This document shows, piece after piece, positions 1 to 9,739 of a stretch of DNA of 64,000 bases (the first letter of the stretch is position 1; every line of letters starts with the position of its first letter). The stretch is taken from contig NZ_AUYB01000098.1 of the NCBI RefSeq assembly GCF_001625655.1, positions 62,001-126,000 on the forward strand, written 5' to 3'. The position numbers were made by a program, and so were the translations under genes. This DNA is from Pseudoalteromonas luteoviolacea DSM 6061 (GTDB lineage Bacteria > Pseudomonadota > Gammaproteobacteria > Enterobacterales > Alteromonadaceae). The notes beneath the pieces are model-generated. The model was not told the DNA's origin. It did not search any database and was given only the letters and a program-made list of their open reading frames with translations.

Positions 1-1
1 A

Positions 2-2665
2 GATGATGGCACTTTAGAGCGCCATGTATATGGCACTTTGCACTATGGCAAAGATTGGCCTGACAATGAATCCAGCGGCAAAGAATATCTATTGCCTAAT
101 GACATGAACCCAGCAGACGATTTTCATACTTATGCAATAGAGTGGCAAGAAGGAGAAATTCGTTGGTATGTTGATGGCTTCCTTTATCAGACCCAAAGGC
201 GCTCACAGGTACTTTACGACAGCGATGATATTGCCCGTGGCTTAATTTTTCGCGGATGGTTTACTGAGTACTTTGGACAAGACTCAGGAGAATTAGAGAC
301 ACATTGGGATAATGCGCCGTATGACCAAGCATTCCATATGTTGCTCAATCTTGCGGTTGGGGGAGATTGGCCTGAAAGTGTCAATGAGTTAGGCGTCGAT
401 GCCTCTGCTTTTGCCAATGGGCAGCATTTTGAAATCGATTACGTGCGTGTGTATCAATGCCAAATTAACCCAGAAACGGGCAAAGGTTGTGACACAGTGC
501 GCGGAGGGTTTGATAGTTTAGAGGATGCATTAGTCGAGGGCAAAGCGCCCACGCCAATCCCTCCTTCTTCCGGTATCGCCCAGAATCTAGATATATTTGC
601 CGGTACACCCAATCCGAACTGGCCAGCTTGGGACTGCTGTGGCGGGTCAACACCAGCCTTAGTCGATGATGCTGAAAAAGGCACTGTCTATGAGTTTGTG
701 GTTGGTCAAAGCCCAACAGTGAACGGGTTTATTTCTCGTGAAGAGTTTATTACCGACGAGGCTGGCACCGCATCACCTTTTGATGCCAGCCCACTACTCA
801 ATAATGGTACGCTGAGTTTTGATATGAAAGTGGTCAGTTTGCCCAGCGCAGCTGATACACCATGGCTTCTCAAAGTTGAAAGTGTGGATGCATCGTCAGA
901 AGTAGAAGTGGCATTGACCACCAGCATTGAAGGTAAAGCGCCTGCTTTGGGAGAGTGGCAAACGTATACATTTCCGTTGCAAGCTCTGGCTAATGGTGGT
1001 TTGAGCCTCAGTGCTATTGATGCTGTGATGATTTTTCCAACTTGGGGCAGTGGTGAAGGCGCTGTATATCAAGTAACCAATATGCGTATTGCAGGCGACA
1101 ATGTGTCGGTACCTCAGTCTTTTGTCATCTTTGACGACTCTGTGAATCCAGCGTGGCCATTATGGGATTGCTGCGGCGGTACAACACCACAAATCGTTGA
1201 AGACGATGCAGAGCATGGCAATGTCGCAGAGTTTTCAGTGGGTAGCGAGCCGACAGTATTAGGGTTTATCTCGCGTGCAGAAAATATCGTTGCAGAAGGT
1301 GTTGAGCCAATGCCATTTGATGCGTCGTCGATGTTTGCTGATGGTATGTTTCAGTTTGAGATGAAAGTGCTCAATGCCCCAGCCAACTCAGAGTCTGTTT
1401 GGAAGCTAAAAATAGAAAGCAATAATGCTGAGACAGAGGCAGAGCTGGATCTCAACAACAGTATAGAGGGACTAGCGCCTGTAACTGGGCAGTGGCAAAC
1501 CTATACATTTAAGCTCTCTGATCTAGCTAGTGCTGGGTTAGATGTGAGTGCGATTGATGTGGTGATGATCTTCCCAGCATGGGGGACGGGTGAAGGTGCA
1601 TTATATCGTGTCGATAATTTAAAGTTTTATCAACCAACAGACGCGCCAACATTTGAAGGGCATGTGTTGTTTCAAGATGATGTGCTTACACAGTGGTCGT
1701 TATGGGACTGCTGCGGAGGAACTACTCCAACTATTGTTAACGACGACGCGCAACATGGCATGACGGCGGAATATACCATCGGTGGCGAACCGACAGTGGT
1801 TGGTTTATTTGCAGATGATGGAGTTTATCTCGACAGCAGCGCATTTTTGCAATCGGGTGTCATTCAATTCGAAATGAAAGTGGTCAATGCGCCGAATAAC
1901 GCAGAATCTGTTTGGAAATTCAAGATTGAATCAATGGATGCGACGACAGAGGTCGAGCTGGACTTAACGGCAAGTCTAGAAAGACAAGCCCCAGTTGTTG
2001 GTCAGTGGCAAACGTACACGTTTACTTTGCAAAGTCTTGTCGCTGCTGGATTAGACGTGACTAAGATTGACGTTGTGATGGTATTTCCAGCGTGGGGTAC
2101 CGGAGAAGGTGCAGTATTTAGACTAGATAATGTGCTTATTTACAATCAAAGTTCAGTACCTCAGCCAGAGTCCTTAACCCTGTTCAAAGATGGACAAAAC
2201 AGCAGTTGGCCAATGTGGGATTGTTGTGGTGGTTCGACTCCATCAGAGCAGCAGGACGATGCTGATCACGGTGTAACTGCGCAATTTTCAATAGGCGCAG
2301 AACCCACGGTAATGGGGTTCTTAGCAAACGATGGTGCTCACTTTGATGCCAGTGATTTAGTTGCCAGCGGTGTTATACGTTTTGATATGAAAGTGGTCAA
2401 TGCTCCTAATGATACGAGTAGTACTTGGAAATTCAAAATTGAATCGCTTGATGCTGAAACAGATGTTGAACTCGACTTAAATGCAAGCATCGAAGCGCAA
2501 ACACCTGTGGTTGGGCAGTGGCAAACGTATACCTACTCTCTACAGTCGTTGGCTGACGCAGGCTTGGATGTATCAAAAATAAATGTCGTTATGATGTTTC
2601 CTGCATGGGGCACTGGAGAAGGTGCGGTTTACAGAGTCGATAACGCAGAAATCACCGTGCCGTAA
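2..2665 (+). CDS. GH16 laminarinase-type endo-beta-glucanase with four C-terminal repeat modules (5' partial)
   Basis: The reading frame is open to the left edge of the window, so the signal peptide and the GH16 catalytic ExDxxE motif lie outside. What remains of the catalytic domain (to about nt 490) shows typical GH16 C-terminal features: HTYAIEW, WYVDG, a WDNAPYDQAFHMLLNLAVGG stretch, and FEIDYVRVYQ. From about nt 590 to the stop there are four related modules, each opening with a W-x-x-WDCCGG motif and closing with W(Q)TY-F-L and an FPxWGxGEGAVYR signature. The family hydrolyses beta-1,3(-1,4)-glucan outside the cell or at the surface; the modules probably bind glucan. The gene is followed after 55 bp by the TonB-dependent receptor, forming a beta-glucan locus. 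Sure of family, less sure of exact substrate. Confidence 0.9.
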   Translation, partial: DDGTLERHVYGTLHYGKDWPDNESSGKEYLLPNDMNPADDFHTYAIEWQEGEIRWYVDGFLYQTQRRSQVLYDSDDIARGLIFRGWFTEYFGQDSGELETHWDNAPYDQAFHMLLNLAVGGDWPESVNELGVDASAFANGQHFEIDYVRVYQCQINPETGKGCDTVRGGFDSLEDALVEGKAPTPIPPSSGIAQNLDIFAGTPNPNWPAWDCCGGSTPALVDDAEKGTVYEFVVGQSPTVNGFISREEFITDEAGTASPFDASPLLNNGTLSFDMKVVSLPSAADTPWLLKVESVDASSEVEVALTTSIEGKAPALGEWQTYTFPLQALANGGLSLSAIDAVMIFPTWGSGEGAVYQVTNMRIAGDNVSVPQSFVIFDDSVNPAWPLWDCCGGTTPQIVEDDAEHGNVAEFSVGSEPTVLGFISRAENIVAEGVEPMPFDASSMFADGMFQFEMKVLNAPANSESVWKLKIESNNAETEAELDLNNSIEGLAPVTGQWQTYTFKLSDLASAGLDVSAIDVVMIFPAWGTGEGALYRVDNLKFYQPTDAPTFEGHVLFQDDVLTQWSLWDCCGGTTPTIVNDDAQHGMTAEYTIGGEPTVVGLFADDGVYLDSSAFLQSGVIQFEMKVVNAPNNAESVWKFKIESMDATTEVELDLTASLERQAPVVGQWQTYTFTLQSLVAAGLDVTKIDVVMVFPAWGTGEGAVFRLDNVLIYNQSSVPQPESLTLFKDGQNSSWPMWDCCGGSTPSEQQDDADHGVTAQFSIGAEPTVMGFLANDGAHFDASDLVASGVIRFDMKVVNAPNDTSSTWKFKIESLDAETDVELDLNASIEAQTPVVGQWQTYTYSLQSLADAGLDVSKINVVMMFPAWGTGEGAVYRVDNAEITVP
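590..2662 (+). repeat. Four tandem protein-coding modules (about 171-180 aa each) in the GH16 gene
   Basis: The conserved Trp codon before the WDCCGG motif lies at nt 620, 1154, 1694 and 2207, giving unit spacings of 534, 540 and 513 bp. All keep the reading frame. The units share the order: WDCCGG opening, a DDA-x-HG-x-x-AEF strand, a PTVxGF strand, FDMKVVNAP, WKxKIES, QWQTYTF-L, IDVVMxFPAWGTGEG. The overall plan (F-D-K strand, W-x-Y-x-x-PL strand) resembles the C-terminal beta-sandwich of ExoP-type GH3 enzymes. That relation is inference. Confidence 0.85.
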
Positions 2666-2720
2666 CGCGGCAAATACAAGGGGAATATTCCCCCAGAACA
2701 CAGAATTTAGTAGGTTAGTT

Positions 2721-5684
2721 ATGAAACAAGTTCAATTTGTATCTTCGCGCGTGGCTTTGTGTGTGTCATTAGCTCTGTCAGGGCAGATATTTGCCGAAGA
2801 GCAATCAGCAGCCATAAAGGCAGAAGAACAAAATACAGAAATAGAAGTGATTGAGATCCGTGGTATCAAAGGGAGCTTGACCCGTGCAATGAACCTTAAA
2901 CGAAACTCATCTGGGGTAGTCGATGCGATTTCAGCTGAGGAAATGGGGAAATTCCCTGATACCAACTTGGCTGAATCTTTACAGCGTATTACTGGTGTTG
3001 CGGTCAGTCGAAGTAATGGTGAAGGCTCCCAGATCACAGTCAGAGGTTTTGGTCCGGATTTCAATTTAATTACGTTAAATGGTCGACAAATGCCAGGCAC
3101 TGGTAACTCAAGGTCTTACAGCCTTGAGAATTTGTCTGCTGATGGTGTAATGGCATTAGAGGTATTCAAAACAGCACGCGCGGAAAACCCAAGTGGTGGT
3201 CTAGGTGCAACAGTGAATATCGTAACAAGAAAGCCTCTTGCAAGCCCCGGAGAACGTTATACCTTTTCTGCAAAGGCGATTCATGATTCATCCAATGTCG
3301 TCAATGACGATGTGACGCCAGAACTGTCTGCGCTGTATTCAAATACCTTTATTGACGATACGTTTGGAGTGTCATTTTCTCTCACACACCATGAGAGAGA
3401 TTTTCAAAAACAGCAAGCGCATATTCAGGGTTGGCAAGCCAATGTTGATTTGCCCGGTAATATTGATGACAGCAAGGTGATCGATCCTAGGCCACTAGAT
3501 AACGAAGGAAAACGAGTAGGAGATTACTTTTTTCCTAGAGACATAAACTATGGCATTGAAGATCTAGAAAGGGATCGAACAAACGGACATATTGTGTTTC
3601 AGTATGCGCCTACGGATGACCTAGTGCTCTCTGTAGACTATACCCATACCAAAGCCGTAACAGGCAAAAATGGCATTGGTTGGGGGATGTGGAATGAATA
3701 TGGCGGCAATATCAATGCCTATGAGTTAGATGAAAATGGCACAGCGGTATTCGCAGACATCAGCGGTAATGATGGTTCTTTTACTGCGTCGCGATCAACA
3801 ACCGAAGTCATTGAAAAATCAGCTGGAATCAATATTGATTGGCAAATCAATGACGCGTGGCACGTATCTTTGGACTATCACGACTCCTCGAGTGAAACTG
3901 ATAATGGTGTAGATAAGGGGATCGGCAGTGAAGGGTCTTTAGTGTTGGGGTCAGATCAGCTCAGAACTAAAACCTATGATTACCGGTTTGGTGATATTCC
4001 ACATGCGCAAATACATTGGTTGAATGGCTCTACAACACTGCTTGAAAGTGAAATTGACTCGCACTTTAGCCAGTTTGTTCACTCGCCCGGAAAGGCAGAG
4101 GTTCAGCAGCTACAAATAGATGCAACATGGGAAAATGACCGCTTTGACATTCCACTGATTGATGTCAAATTTGGTGTTGCTATGACGGATCAAACGATGG
4201 GCGGCTCTAACGCGTGGAGTGGTTTAATTGGCGGGTTTTTATTTAATCCGGCATGGCCGCAAATGTTCCCTGATAGCATGTTTAAGAGAAACAATACCAA
4301 TGATTTTCTGGATTCATTTGCCAGCGGTGGTGCAAATTTGAGCCCGAATTACTACTATACCTTTGACTTTGACGAGGTCGTAGCACGCTCTGAAGCATTC
4401 CTTACCAATGACGTGCTCGGTGGTGACGATTATTTTGCCACTACGGCTTACCATGATTTGGGCAACTTTTCTCAAAGCTCTGTTCAAGAAGAGGCAATGA
4501 GCTTTTATGTTCAAAGTGCTTGGGAGTTTGAAGTCGCCTCATTCCCAGTTGCTTTAAACATCGGGATTCGATATGAAGAGACAGATGTAACAAGTGTTGA
4601 TGAACAACAAATTCCGATTTCGGTTTGGTGGTTAGGTGGCAGTGAGTGGCACACACAATATCTCCCAGAGGATAATACTTATACTTCTGAAGGGCAGCAT
4701 GATGTGCTACTGCCAATGCTTGATGTAAAAGTAGATATTACCGATGAGCTGGTAGGCCGAGTTTCTTGGGGAAAAACCATTACACGTGCACCTTTGGGAG
4801 ATTTGGCGGGCGGGCGCGTGCTCTCTGGTAGCCCTAAAATAGGATCTCGCAACGGCAATGAGGGTAATACGAATCTAGAGCCATTTGAATCTACAAACTT
4901 AGATTTAAGCGTTGAATATTATTATGATGAAAGTAGTTATGCGGCAATAGGTTACTTTAAAAAATCAGTCAAAAACTTTGTTGGCAATGAGGTTAACAAA
5001 ACAATCATCGATGGATTTAAAGATATCTATCAAGGTCCGAGATGGAACCAAGCTGTTGCCGATATTGAAGCACGTGGTGAAAAAGCATCTAGCGATGCGA
5101 TTTTTCTGCAAATGCAGGCCAATGGCGCGACGCTTAATTCACAAGGTTACATAGAGCCCGCCGATGATGACCCGTCATTAGTTTGGCAGATAACTAAGCC
5201 ATTTAATGCGACAGACACTAAACATGTTGATGGCTTCGAAGTGGCATTTCAACATGTGTTTGGTGAAAGTGGCTTCGGCATTGGGCTCAATGCCACATTT
5301 GTGGATGGCGACGTAGAGTTTGATGTGAATAGCTTAGATCAGCAAACACCGCTTACGGGACTAAGCGATTCTGCAAATGCACAAGTCTTTTATGAGAAAG
5401 ATGGCCTGTCTCTCAAGCTGACTTATGCGTGGCGTGATGAATACTTGATAGGTGTTGGCCAAGATCAAGGTTCGGCTGATAATCCGCCACAGTTTGCCAA
5501 AACTTATGCACAGTTAGATGCCAGCGTAAATTACGACCTTGATGAACGCTGGACGGTTTTTTTTGAGGGCATAAACCTCAACGATGAAACTGAACAAGGC
5601 TTTGGTCGGTATGAACGACAGTTCTTATTCGCAAGGCAGTACGGTCCAAGATATACCTTGGGTGTGAGATACAGCTTTCAATAA
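2721..5684 (+). CDS. TonB-dependent outer-membrane receptor (oligosaccharide uptake)
   Basis: A 987-residue protein of the Alteromonas/Caulobacter/Xanthomonas class of TonB-dependent transporters. I start it at ATG 2721, not further upstream in the open frame, because this gives a clean signal peptide (basic MKQ, hydrophobic core, QIFA cleavage site). The plug domain follows: VIEIRGIKGSL (TonB-box-like area), FPDTNLAESLQRITGV, ITVRGFGPDFNLITLNGRQMP. The rest is beta-barrel, with the usual late RYTLGVRYSF ending. Position between a GH16 gene and a sugar permease points to import of laminarin oligosaccharides across the outer membrane. There is no SusD partner, as expected for Proteobacteria. 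Confidence 0.92.
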   Translation: MKQVQFVSSRVALCVSLALSGQIFAEEQSAAIKAEEQNTEIEVIEIRGIKGSLTRAMNLKRNSSGVVDAISAEEMGKFPDTNLAESLQRITGVAVSRSNGEGSQITVRGFGPDFNLITLNGRQMPGTGNSRSYSLENLSADGVMALEVFKTARAENPSGGLGATVNIVTRKPLASPGERYTFSAKAIHDSSNVVNDDVTPELSALYSNTFIDDTFGVSFSLTHHERDFQKQQAHIQGWQANVDLPGNIDDSKVIDPRPLDNEGKRVGDYFFPRDINYGIEDLERDRTNGHIVFQYAPTDDLVLSVDYTHTKAVTGKNGIGWGMWNEYGGNINAYELDENGTAVFADISGNDGSFTASRSTTEVIEKSAGINIDWQINDAWHVSLDYHDSSSETDNGVDKGIGSEGSLVLGSDQLRTKTYDYRFGDIPHAQIHWLNGSTTLLESEIDSHFSQFVHSPGKAEVQQLQIDATWENDRFDIPLIDVKFGVAMTDQTMGGSNAWSGLIGGFLFNPAWPQMFPDSMFKRNNTNDFLDSFASGGANLSPNYYYTFDFDEVVARSEAFLTNDVLGGDDYFATTAYHDLGNFSQSSVQEEAMSFYVQSAWEFEVASFPVALNIGIRYEETDVTSVDEQQIPISVWWLGGSEWHTQYLPEDNTYTSEGQHDVLLPMLDVKVDITDELVGRVSWGKTITRAPLGDLAGGRVLSGSPKIGSRNGNEGNTNLEPFESTNLDLSVEYYYDESSYAAIGYFKKSVKNFVGNEVNKTIIDGFKDIYQGPRWNQAVADIEARGEKASSDAIFLQMQANGATLNSQGYIEPADDDPSLVWQITKPFNATDTKHVDGFEVAFQHVFGESGFGIGLNATFVDGDVEFDVNSLDQQTPLTGLSDSANAQVFYEKDGLSLKLTYAWRDEYLIGVGQDQGSADNPPQFAKTYAQLDASVNYDLDERWTVFFEGINLNDETEQGFGRYERQFLFARQYGPRYTLGVRYSFQ

Positions 5685-5724
5685 ATCTAATCACTTTTTT
5701 ATCTCTTAGTTATTTTTAAGTATT

Positions 5725-5755
5725 GAGCATGCAACAGACGCTGTTGCATTGGCTC
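5725..5755 (+). promoter_or_regulatory. Strong hairpin between receptor and permease genes
   Basis: ATGCAACAG (5729-5737) and CTGTTGCAT (5741-5749) form a perfect 9-bp stem with a 3-nt loop. GAGC and GCTC outside can extend it with a bulge. There is no T-run, so it is more likely an mRNA-stability or partial-attenuation element, lowering permease expression relative to the receptor, than a full terminator. Confidence 0.45.
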
Positions 5756-5777
5756 GATGCTGGTTGGAGTTTTTATT

Positions 5778-7034
5778 ATGGCAACCGAGTTTGCTTCAAA
5801 AGCTGCGCATGTGGACCAATCTTCTGATTACCCAAAAAATATTGGTTTTGCACTCTCTGCGCTAACAAGTCTATTTTTCATGTGGGGGTTTATTACCTGC
5901 TTGAACGATATTTTAATTCCGTACCTTAAAGGGGCGTTTCAGTTAAGTTACACACAAGCGATGCTGGTTCAGTTTTGCTTTTTTGGCGCCTATTTTATTG
6001 TATCTATTCCAGCTGGAAATCTGGTCGGTAAAATTGGCTTTCAAAAAGGGATCGTACTCGGCCTTGCGATTGCTGCATTGGGGTGTGTTTTGTTTGTGCC
6101 TGCGGCAATTATCGGGCTATATGAAGTATTTTTGCTAGCGCTGTTTGTACTGGCGTCTGGCATAACTGTATTGCAAGTGTCGGCCAATCCCTATGTAAGC
6201 GCACTTGGAAAACCAGAAACAGCACCGTCAAGATTAACGCTTACGCAAGCATTTAATTCTTTGGGTACTACCATTGCGCCATTTTTTGGTGCTTACCTTT
6301 TGTTCTCATCAGAGCAAGGTACCGTATCGAACGGCGCCGAAGCAGTAAAAGTACCTTACTTAATACTCGCGGCAACATTGGCCGTGCTGGCGGTTGTTTT
6401 TGCTGTGCTTAAATTGCCAAAGCTTGTTGAATCAAAGGAAGAGTCATCAACGAACACAAGACCTCTGACAGATCATCCTCATTTGATGCTAGGAGCTATT
6501 GGGATCTTTTTATATGTGGGTGCTGAGGTTTCTATAGGTAGTTTTTTGGTGAGCTTTTTACATCAACCAAGTATTGCTGGATTAAATGAAGCACAAGCAG
6601 CCAAGCTCATTGCTTATTATTGGGGAGGCGCAATGATTGGGCGTTTTATTGGTGCTGCCGTGATGCAAAAAATTGCTGGTGGAAAGGTGCTCGCATTTAA
6701 TGCTGTTGTCTCTATGGGCCTGATTATATTTGCAGTGAATCAAACTGGCGCACTTGCTATGTGGGCGATGCTCGCGGTTGGTTTATTCAATTCGATTATG
6801 TTTCCTACGATTTTTAGTTTAGCGATTTCGGGCCTAGGTAAAGATGCAAGTCGTGGCTCTGGTTTATTGTGTTTAGCGATTGTCGGCGGTGCAATCATAC
6901 CTATTTGGCAAGGTATTCTTGCTGACAATATCGGGCTGGAGAGTTCATTCTTCCTACCCGCAGCGTGCTATATCTTCATTACTTATTTTGGTCTTTGGGG
7001 ATGTCATAAAAAATCAGGTAAGGAGGCTGAGTAA
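5778..7034 (+). CDS. MFS sugar permease, FucP/GluP (glucose/galactose transporter) family
   Basis: A 418-residue, 12-segment major facilitator permease. The frame is open from 5757, but ATG 5778 has a GGAG 8 nt upstream and is preferred. Family signs: [20 protein letters not shown] in the first helix, the [26 protein letters not shown] segment of FucP/GluP proteins, and [13 protein letters not shown] in the second half. It should import glucose or a similar monosaccharide with H+ or Na+ across the inner membrane. Its stop overlaps the start of the GH3 gene (TAATG), so the two are translationally coupled: the GH3 enzyme releases the sugar and this protein takes it in. Confidence 0.9.
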   Translation: MATEFASKAAHVDQSSDYPKNIGFALSALTSLFFMWGFITCLNDILIPYLKGAFQLSYTQAMLVQFCFFGAYFIVSIPAGNLVGKIGFQKGIVLGLAIAALGCVLFVPAAIIGLYEVFLLALFVLASGITVLQVSANPYVSALGKPETAPSRLTLTQAFNSLGTTIAPFFGAYLLFSSEQGTVSNGAEAVKVPYLILAATLAVLAVVFAVLKLPKLVESKEESSTNTRPLTDHPHLMLGAIGIFLYVGAEVSIGSFLVSFLHQPSIAGLNEAQAAKLIAYYWGGAMIGRFIGAAVMQKIAGGKVLAFNAVVSMGLIIFAVNQTGALAMWAMLAVGLFNSIMFPTIFSLAISGLGKDASRGSGLLCLAIVGGAIIPIWQGILADNIGLESSFFLPAACYIFITYFGLWGCHKKSGKEAE

Positions 7035-9583
7035 TGAATAAGTTGAAACGAAAAACAGTACTATCTGTTTGCATGGTAACTCTGCTTAGCGCGTGCGGGC
7101 AGTCTAAAAGGCTTGAAACTGAAACCGAGCAAGGGAAAGACCCATCTATTTGGCCCAATATTACCTCGGAGATCCCTGTATCTAAAGATGTTGAATTACG
7201 TGTAGCTCAGCTTCTTGCCAACATGACGATTGAGCAGAAAGTAGCACAGATGATACAGCCAGAAATACGCGATATCACAGTAGAAGACATGCGTAAATAT
7301 GGATTTGGGTCATATTTAAACGGAGGTGGTGCTTTTCCTAATGGAGATAAGCACGCAACTGTGACTGATTGGGTTATGTTGGCGGAGTCTATGTATCAAG
7401 CGTCAATTGATGCATCTTTGGATGGCTCGACGATCCCAACTATGTGGGGAACAGATGCGGTCCATGGCCATAACAATGTTATTGGCGCAACTTTGTTTCC
7501 GCATAATATTGGATTAGGCGCTGCAAATGACCCTAAGTTAATAGAAAGAATTGCTCAGGCCACGGCCAAAGAAGTTCTCGCGACAGGAATAGACTGGATT
7601 TTCGCACCAACGGTTGCCACTGTACGAGACGACCGGTGGGGAAGAACGTATGAAGGATACTCAGAGGCTCCAGAAATCGTCAGAGATTATGCCTATGCAA
7701 TTGTAAAGGGACTGCAAGGTGATGGGCTATCCAACGAAGTATTCAAAGAACAACATGTTATTAGTACCGTTAAACATTTTGTTGGTGACGGTGGCACAAT
7801 TAAAGGTGATGACCAAGGCGACAATGTTGTTAGCGAAGAAACCTTGTTTAAGATCCACGCACAGGGTTACGTTGGCGGTTTAAAAGCCGGTTCTCAATCT
7901 GTGATGGCGTCCTTTAATAGTTGGCATGGCGATAAGATACATGGCAACAAATACCTATTAACGACTGTATTAAAAGAAAGAATGGGCTTTGATGGATTCG
8001 TTGTAGGAGATTGGAACGGTCACGGGCAAATCGAAGGGTGTTCCAATGAAAGTTGTCCACAAGCGATCAATGCTGGTTTAGATATGTTTATGGCGCCAAC
8101 TAAAAGTTGGAAACCTTTATTTTATAATACCGTCGATCAGGTTGAAGACGGGACGATACCTTTAACTAGAGTAAATGATGCAGTAAGTCGTATTCTTAGG
8201 GTGAAATTACGCGCAGGTCTATTTAATAAACCAAGCCCTGCAATGCGACTTTACGCTGGCGACAGTAAAATTATGGGCAATCAGCAACACAGAGCGTTAG
8301 CCAGAGAAGCAGTACGAAAATCAATGGTTCTGCTCAAAAATAAGGCTGGGATCTTACCTTTATCGCCTAAACAAAATATTTTAATTAGCGGAGATGGTGC
8401 AGATAACATTGGTAAGCAGTCTGGCGGGTGGACCATTACATGGCAGGGGACTAATAACGCAAACTCAGACTTTCCGGGCGGTACTTCAATTTATGAAGGT
8501 ATCAAACAGCAGGTGGTGAAAGCTGGAGGTAATATTACACTGAGTCTTGATGGTTCTTTCGCAAACAATGACAAACCTGATATAGCGATTGTCGTGTTTG
8601 GAGAAGAGCCTTATGCTGAAGGGCAAGGAGATAGGCCTCATTTGGCTTATCAATATGGGACAAACAAGGATTTGAAGCTAATAAAGTCATTGAAGGCGCA
8701 AGGTATACCCGTCGTATCCTTGTTTATCAGCGGTCGTCCTATGTGGGTCAATGCGCAGCTAAATGCCAGTGATGCCTTTGTCGCTCTATGGTTACCGGGC
8801 TCAGAAGGTGATGGTATTGCTGATGTGATTTTGAGAGACGGTAATAACCATATTCAGCACGATTTTTCAGGAAGACTTTCATTTTCTTGGCCCAATGCAC
8901 CAACTCAACATGTAAATCGATTTGATGGACAAGCCCCGTTATTCGAATATGGCTATGGGCTGAATTATGCGACAACAGACACTCTGAAAGACAACTTGAA
9001 TGAGCAGTTTGATATTAGCTCAAGTGTCAATGAAGTAGAGTTTTTATACGACGTTCAGCCTAAAAAGCCATGGGCACTGTACCTAACTGAACGTAATGAG
9101 AACAAGTTGGTTAAGTCGAATAGCGAGCAACTAAATGGAGTCGAATTTAGAACCATTGATCGTTTTGTTCAGGAGGACAGTTTTCAATTGTCTTTTACTA
9201 ATTCAGATATTGCAGGAATTCAATTGCTCAGTAAACATGGCTTCCCAGAAGACTTGAGTGCATATGTAAAATCGAATGCCTACTTAACATTTGATATCTC
9301 TTTGAAATCAGGCTCACTTTCAAAAACTTCTATAGGGATGAATTGTGTAGGAGAAAAACAATGCAGTTCGCAAGTCAGTTTACCTGAAAAAATATTGAAT
9401 GCGCTAACTGATGATTGGCAAGAGGTCGCTGTGCCTCTAACGTGTTTCGAGAGTCTAGATGCTAAGCTATCTCAGACTGTATCACCATTTAAGGTATCAT
9501 TTGTTGGAGACGCGCAAGTCGGGTTGGGGAAAATAGCTCTACGTGCCACAGCTTCGAGTGCGATAGTCATTGCATGTGACTAA
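7034..9583 (+). CDS. GH3 beta-glucosidase / exo-beta-glucanase lipoprotein (ExoP-like)
   Basis: An 849-residue glycoside hydrolase family 3 enzyme. The N-terminus carries a lipobox (LLSAC, Cys21), so it is membrane anchored. The (beta/alpha)8 domain shows KHFVGDGGT and GFDGFVVGDWNGHGQ, with Asp326 in VVGDW as the likely nucleophile. The second alpha/beta domain follows (SMVLLKN, SGDGADNIGKQSGGWTI). The last ~180 residues form a beta-sandwich like that of ExoP from Pseudoalteromonas. It probably cleaves beta-1,3/1,4-gluco-oligosaccharides to glucose for the co-expressed permease. An AAGGAGG at 7020-7025 lies ahead of the ATG. Confidence 0.92.
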   Translation: MNKLKRKTVLSVCMVTLLSACGQSKRLETETEQGKDPSIWPNITSEIPVSKDVELRVAQLLANMTIEQKVAQMIQPEIRDITVEDMRKYGFGSYLNGGGAFPNGDKHATVTDWVMLAESMYQASIDASLDGSTIPTMWGTDAVHGHNNVIGATLFPHNIGLGAANDPKLIERIAQATAKEVLATGIDWIFAPTVATVRDDRWGRTYEGYSEAPEIVRDYAYAIVKGLQGDGLSNEVFKEQHVISTVKHFVGDGGTIKGDDQGDNVVSEETLFKIHAQGYVGGLKAGSQSVMASFNSWHGDKIHGNKYLLTTVLKERMGFDGFVVGDWNGHGQIEGCSNESCPQAINAGLDMFMAPTKSWKPLFYNTVDQVEDGTIPLTRVNDAVSRILRVKLRAGLFNKPSPAMRLYAGDSKIMGNQQHRALAREAVRKSMVLLKNKAGILPLSPKQNILISGDGADNIGKQSGGWTITWQGTNNANSDFPGGTSIYEGIKQQVVKAGGNITLSLDGSFANNDKPDIAIVVFGEEPYAEGQGDRPHLAYQYGTNKDLKLIKSLKAQGIPVVSLFISGRPMWVNAQLNASDAFVALWLPGSEGDGIADVILRDGNNHIQHDFSGRLSFSWPNAPTQHVNRFDGQAPLFEYGYGLNYATTDTLKDNLNEQFDISSSVNEVEFLYDVQPKKPWALYLTERNENKLVKSNSEQLNGVEFRTIDRFVQEDSFQLSFTNSDIAGIQLLSKHGFPEDLSAYVKSNAYLTFDISLKSGSLSKTSIGMNCVGEKQCSSQVSLPEKILNALTDDWQEVAVPLTCFESLDAKLSQTVSPFKVSFVGDAQVGLGKIALRATASSAIVIACD

Positions 9584-9609
9584 AGTGAGCTTGCTCAATT
9601 TTAATATCG

Positions 9610-9679
9610 GCGTTCAACAACCAATTGAACGCTGGTGCGTTTTTTGTTCAACAAAGTAACCTTTAATTGCAAAAAACGC
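9610..9679 (+). terminator. Terminator region with several mutually exclusive hairpins
   Basis: GCGTTCAA (9610-9617) pairs with TTGAACGC (9625-9632). AACGC (9628-9632) pairs with GCGTT (9637-9641), directly followed by Ts. GCGTTTTTTG (9637-9646) pairs perfectly with CAAAAAACGC (9670-9679). The second is a usable intrinsic terminator for the GH3 transcript; the others compete with it. Confidence 0.6.
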
Positions 9680-9739
9680 ATTTGCGTGGCATGGTTTAAA
9701 GTCAATTTTACACTGAGTTAGATTCGCAATGAGGATGCA

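Noticed and set aside
590..2662. CRISPR or DNA-level satellite repeat
   Set aside because: The repetition is of ~175-residue protein modules with divergent DNA, inside one reading frame.
2622..2720. Longer N-terminus for the TonB-dependent receptor from 2622
   Set aside because: It overlaps the end of the GH16 gene and puts 33 polar residues before a normal signal peptide; ATG 2721 gives the expected protein.
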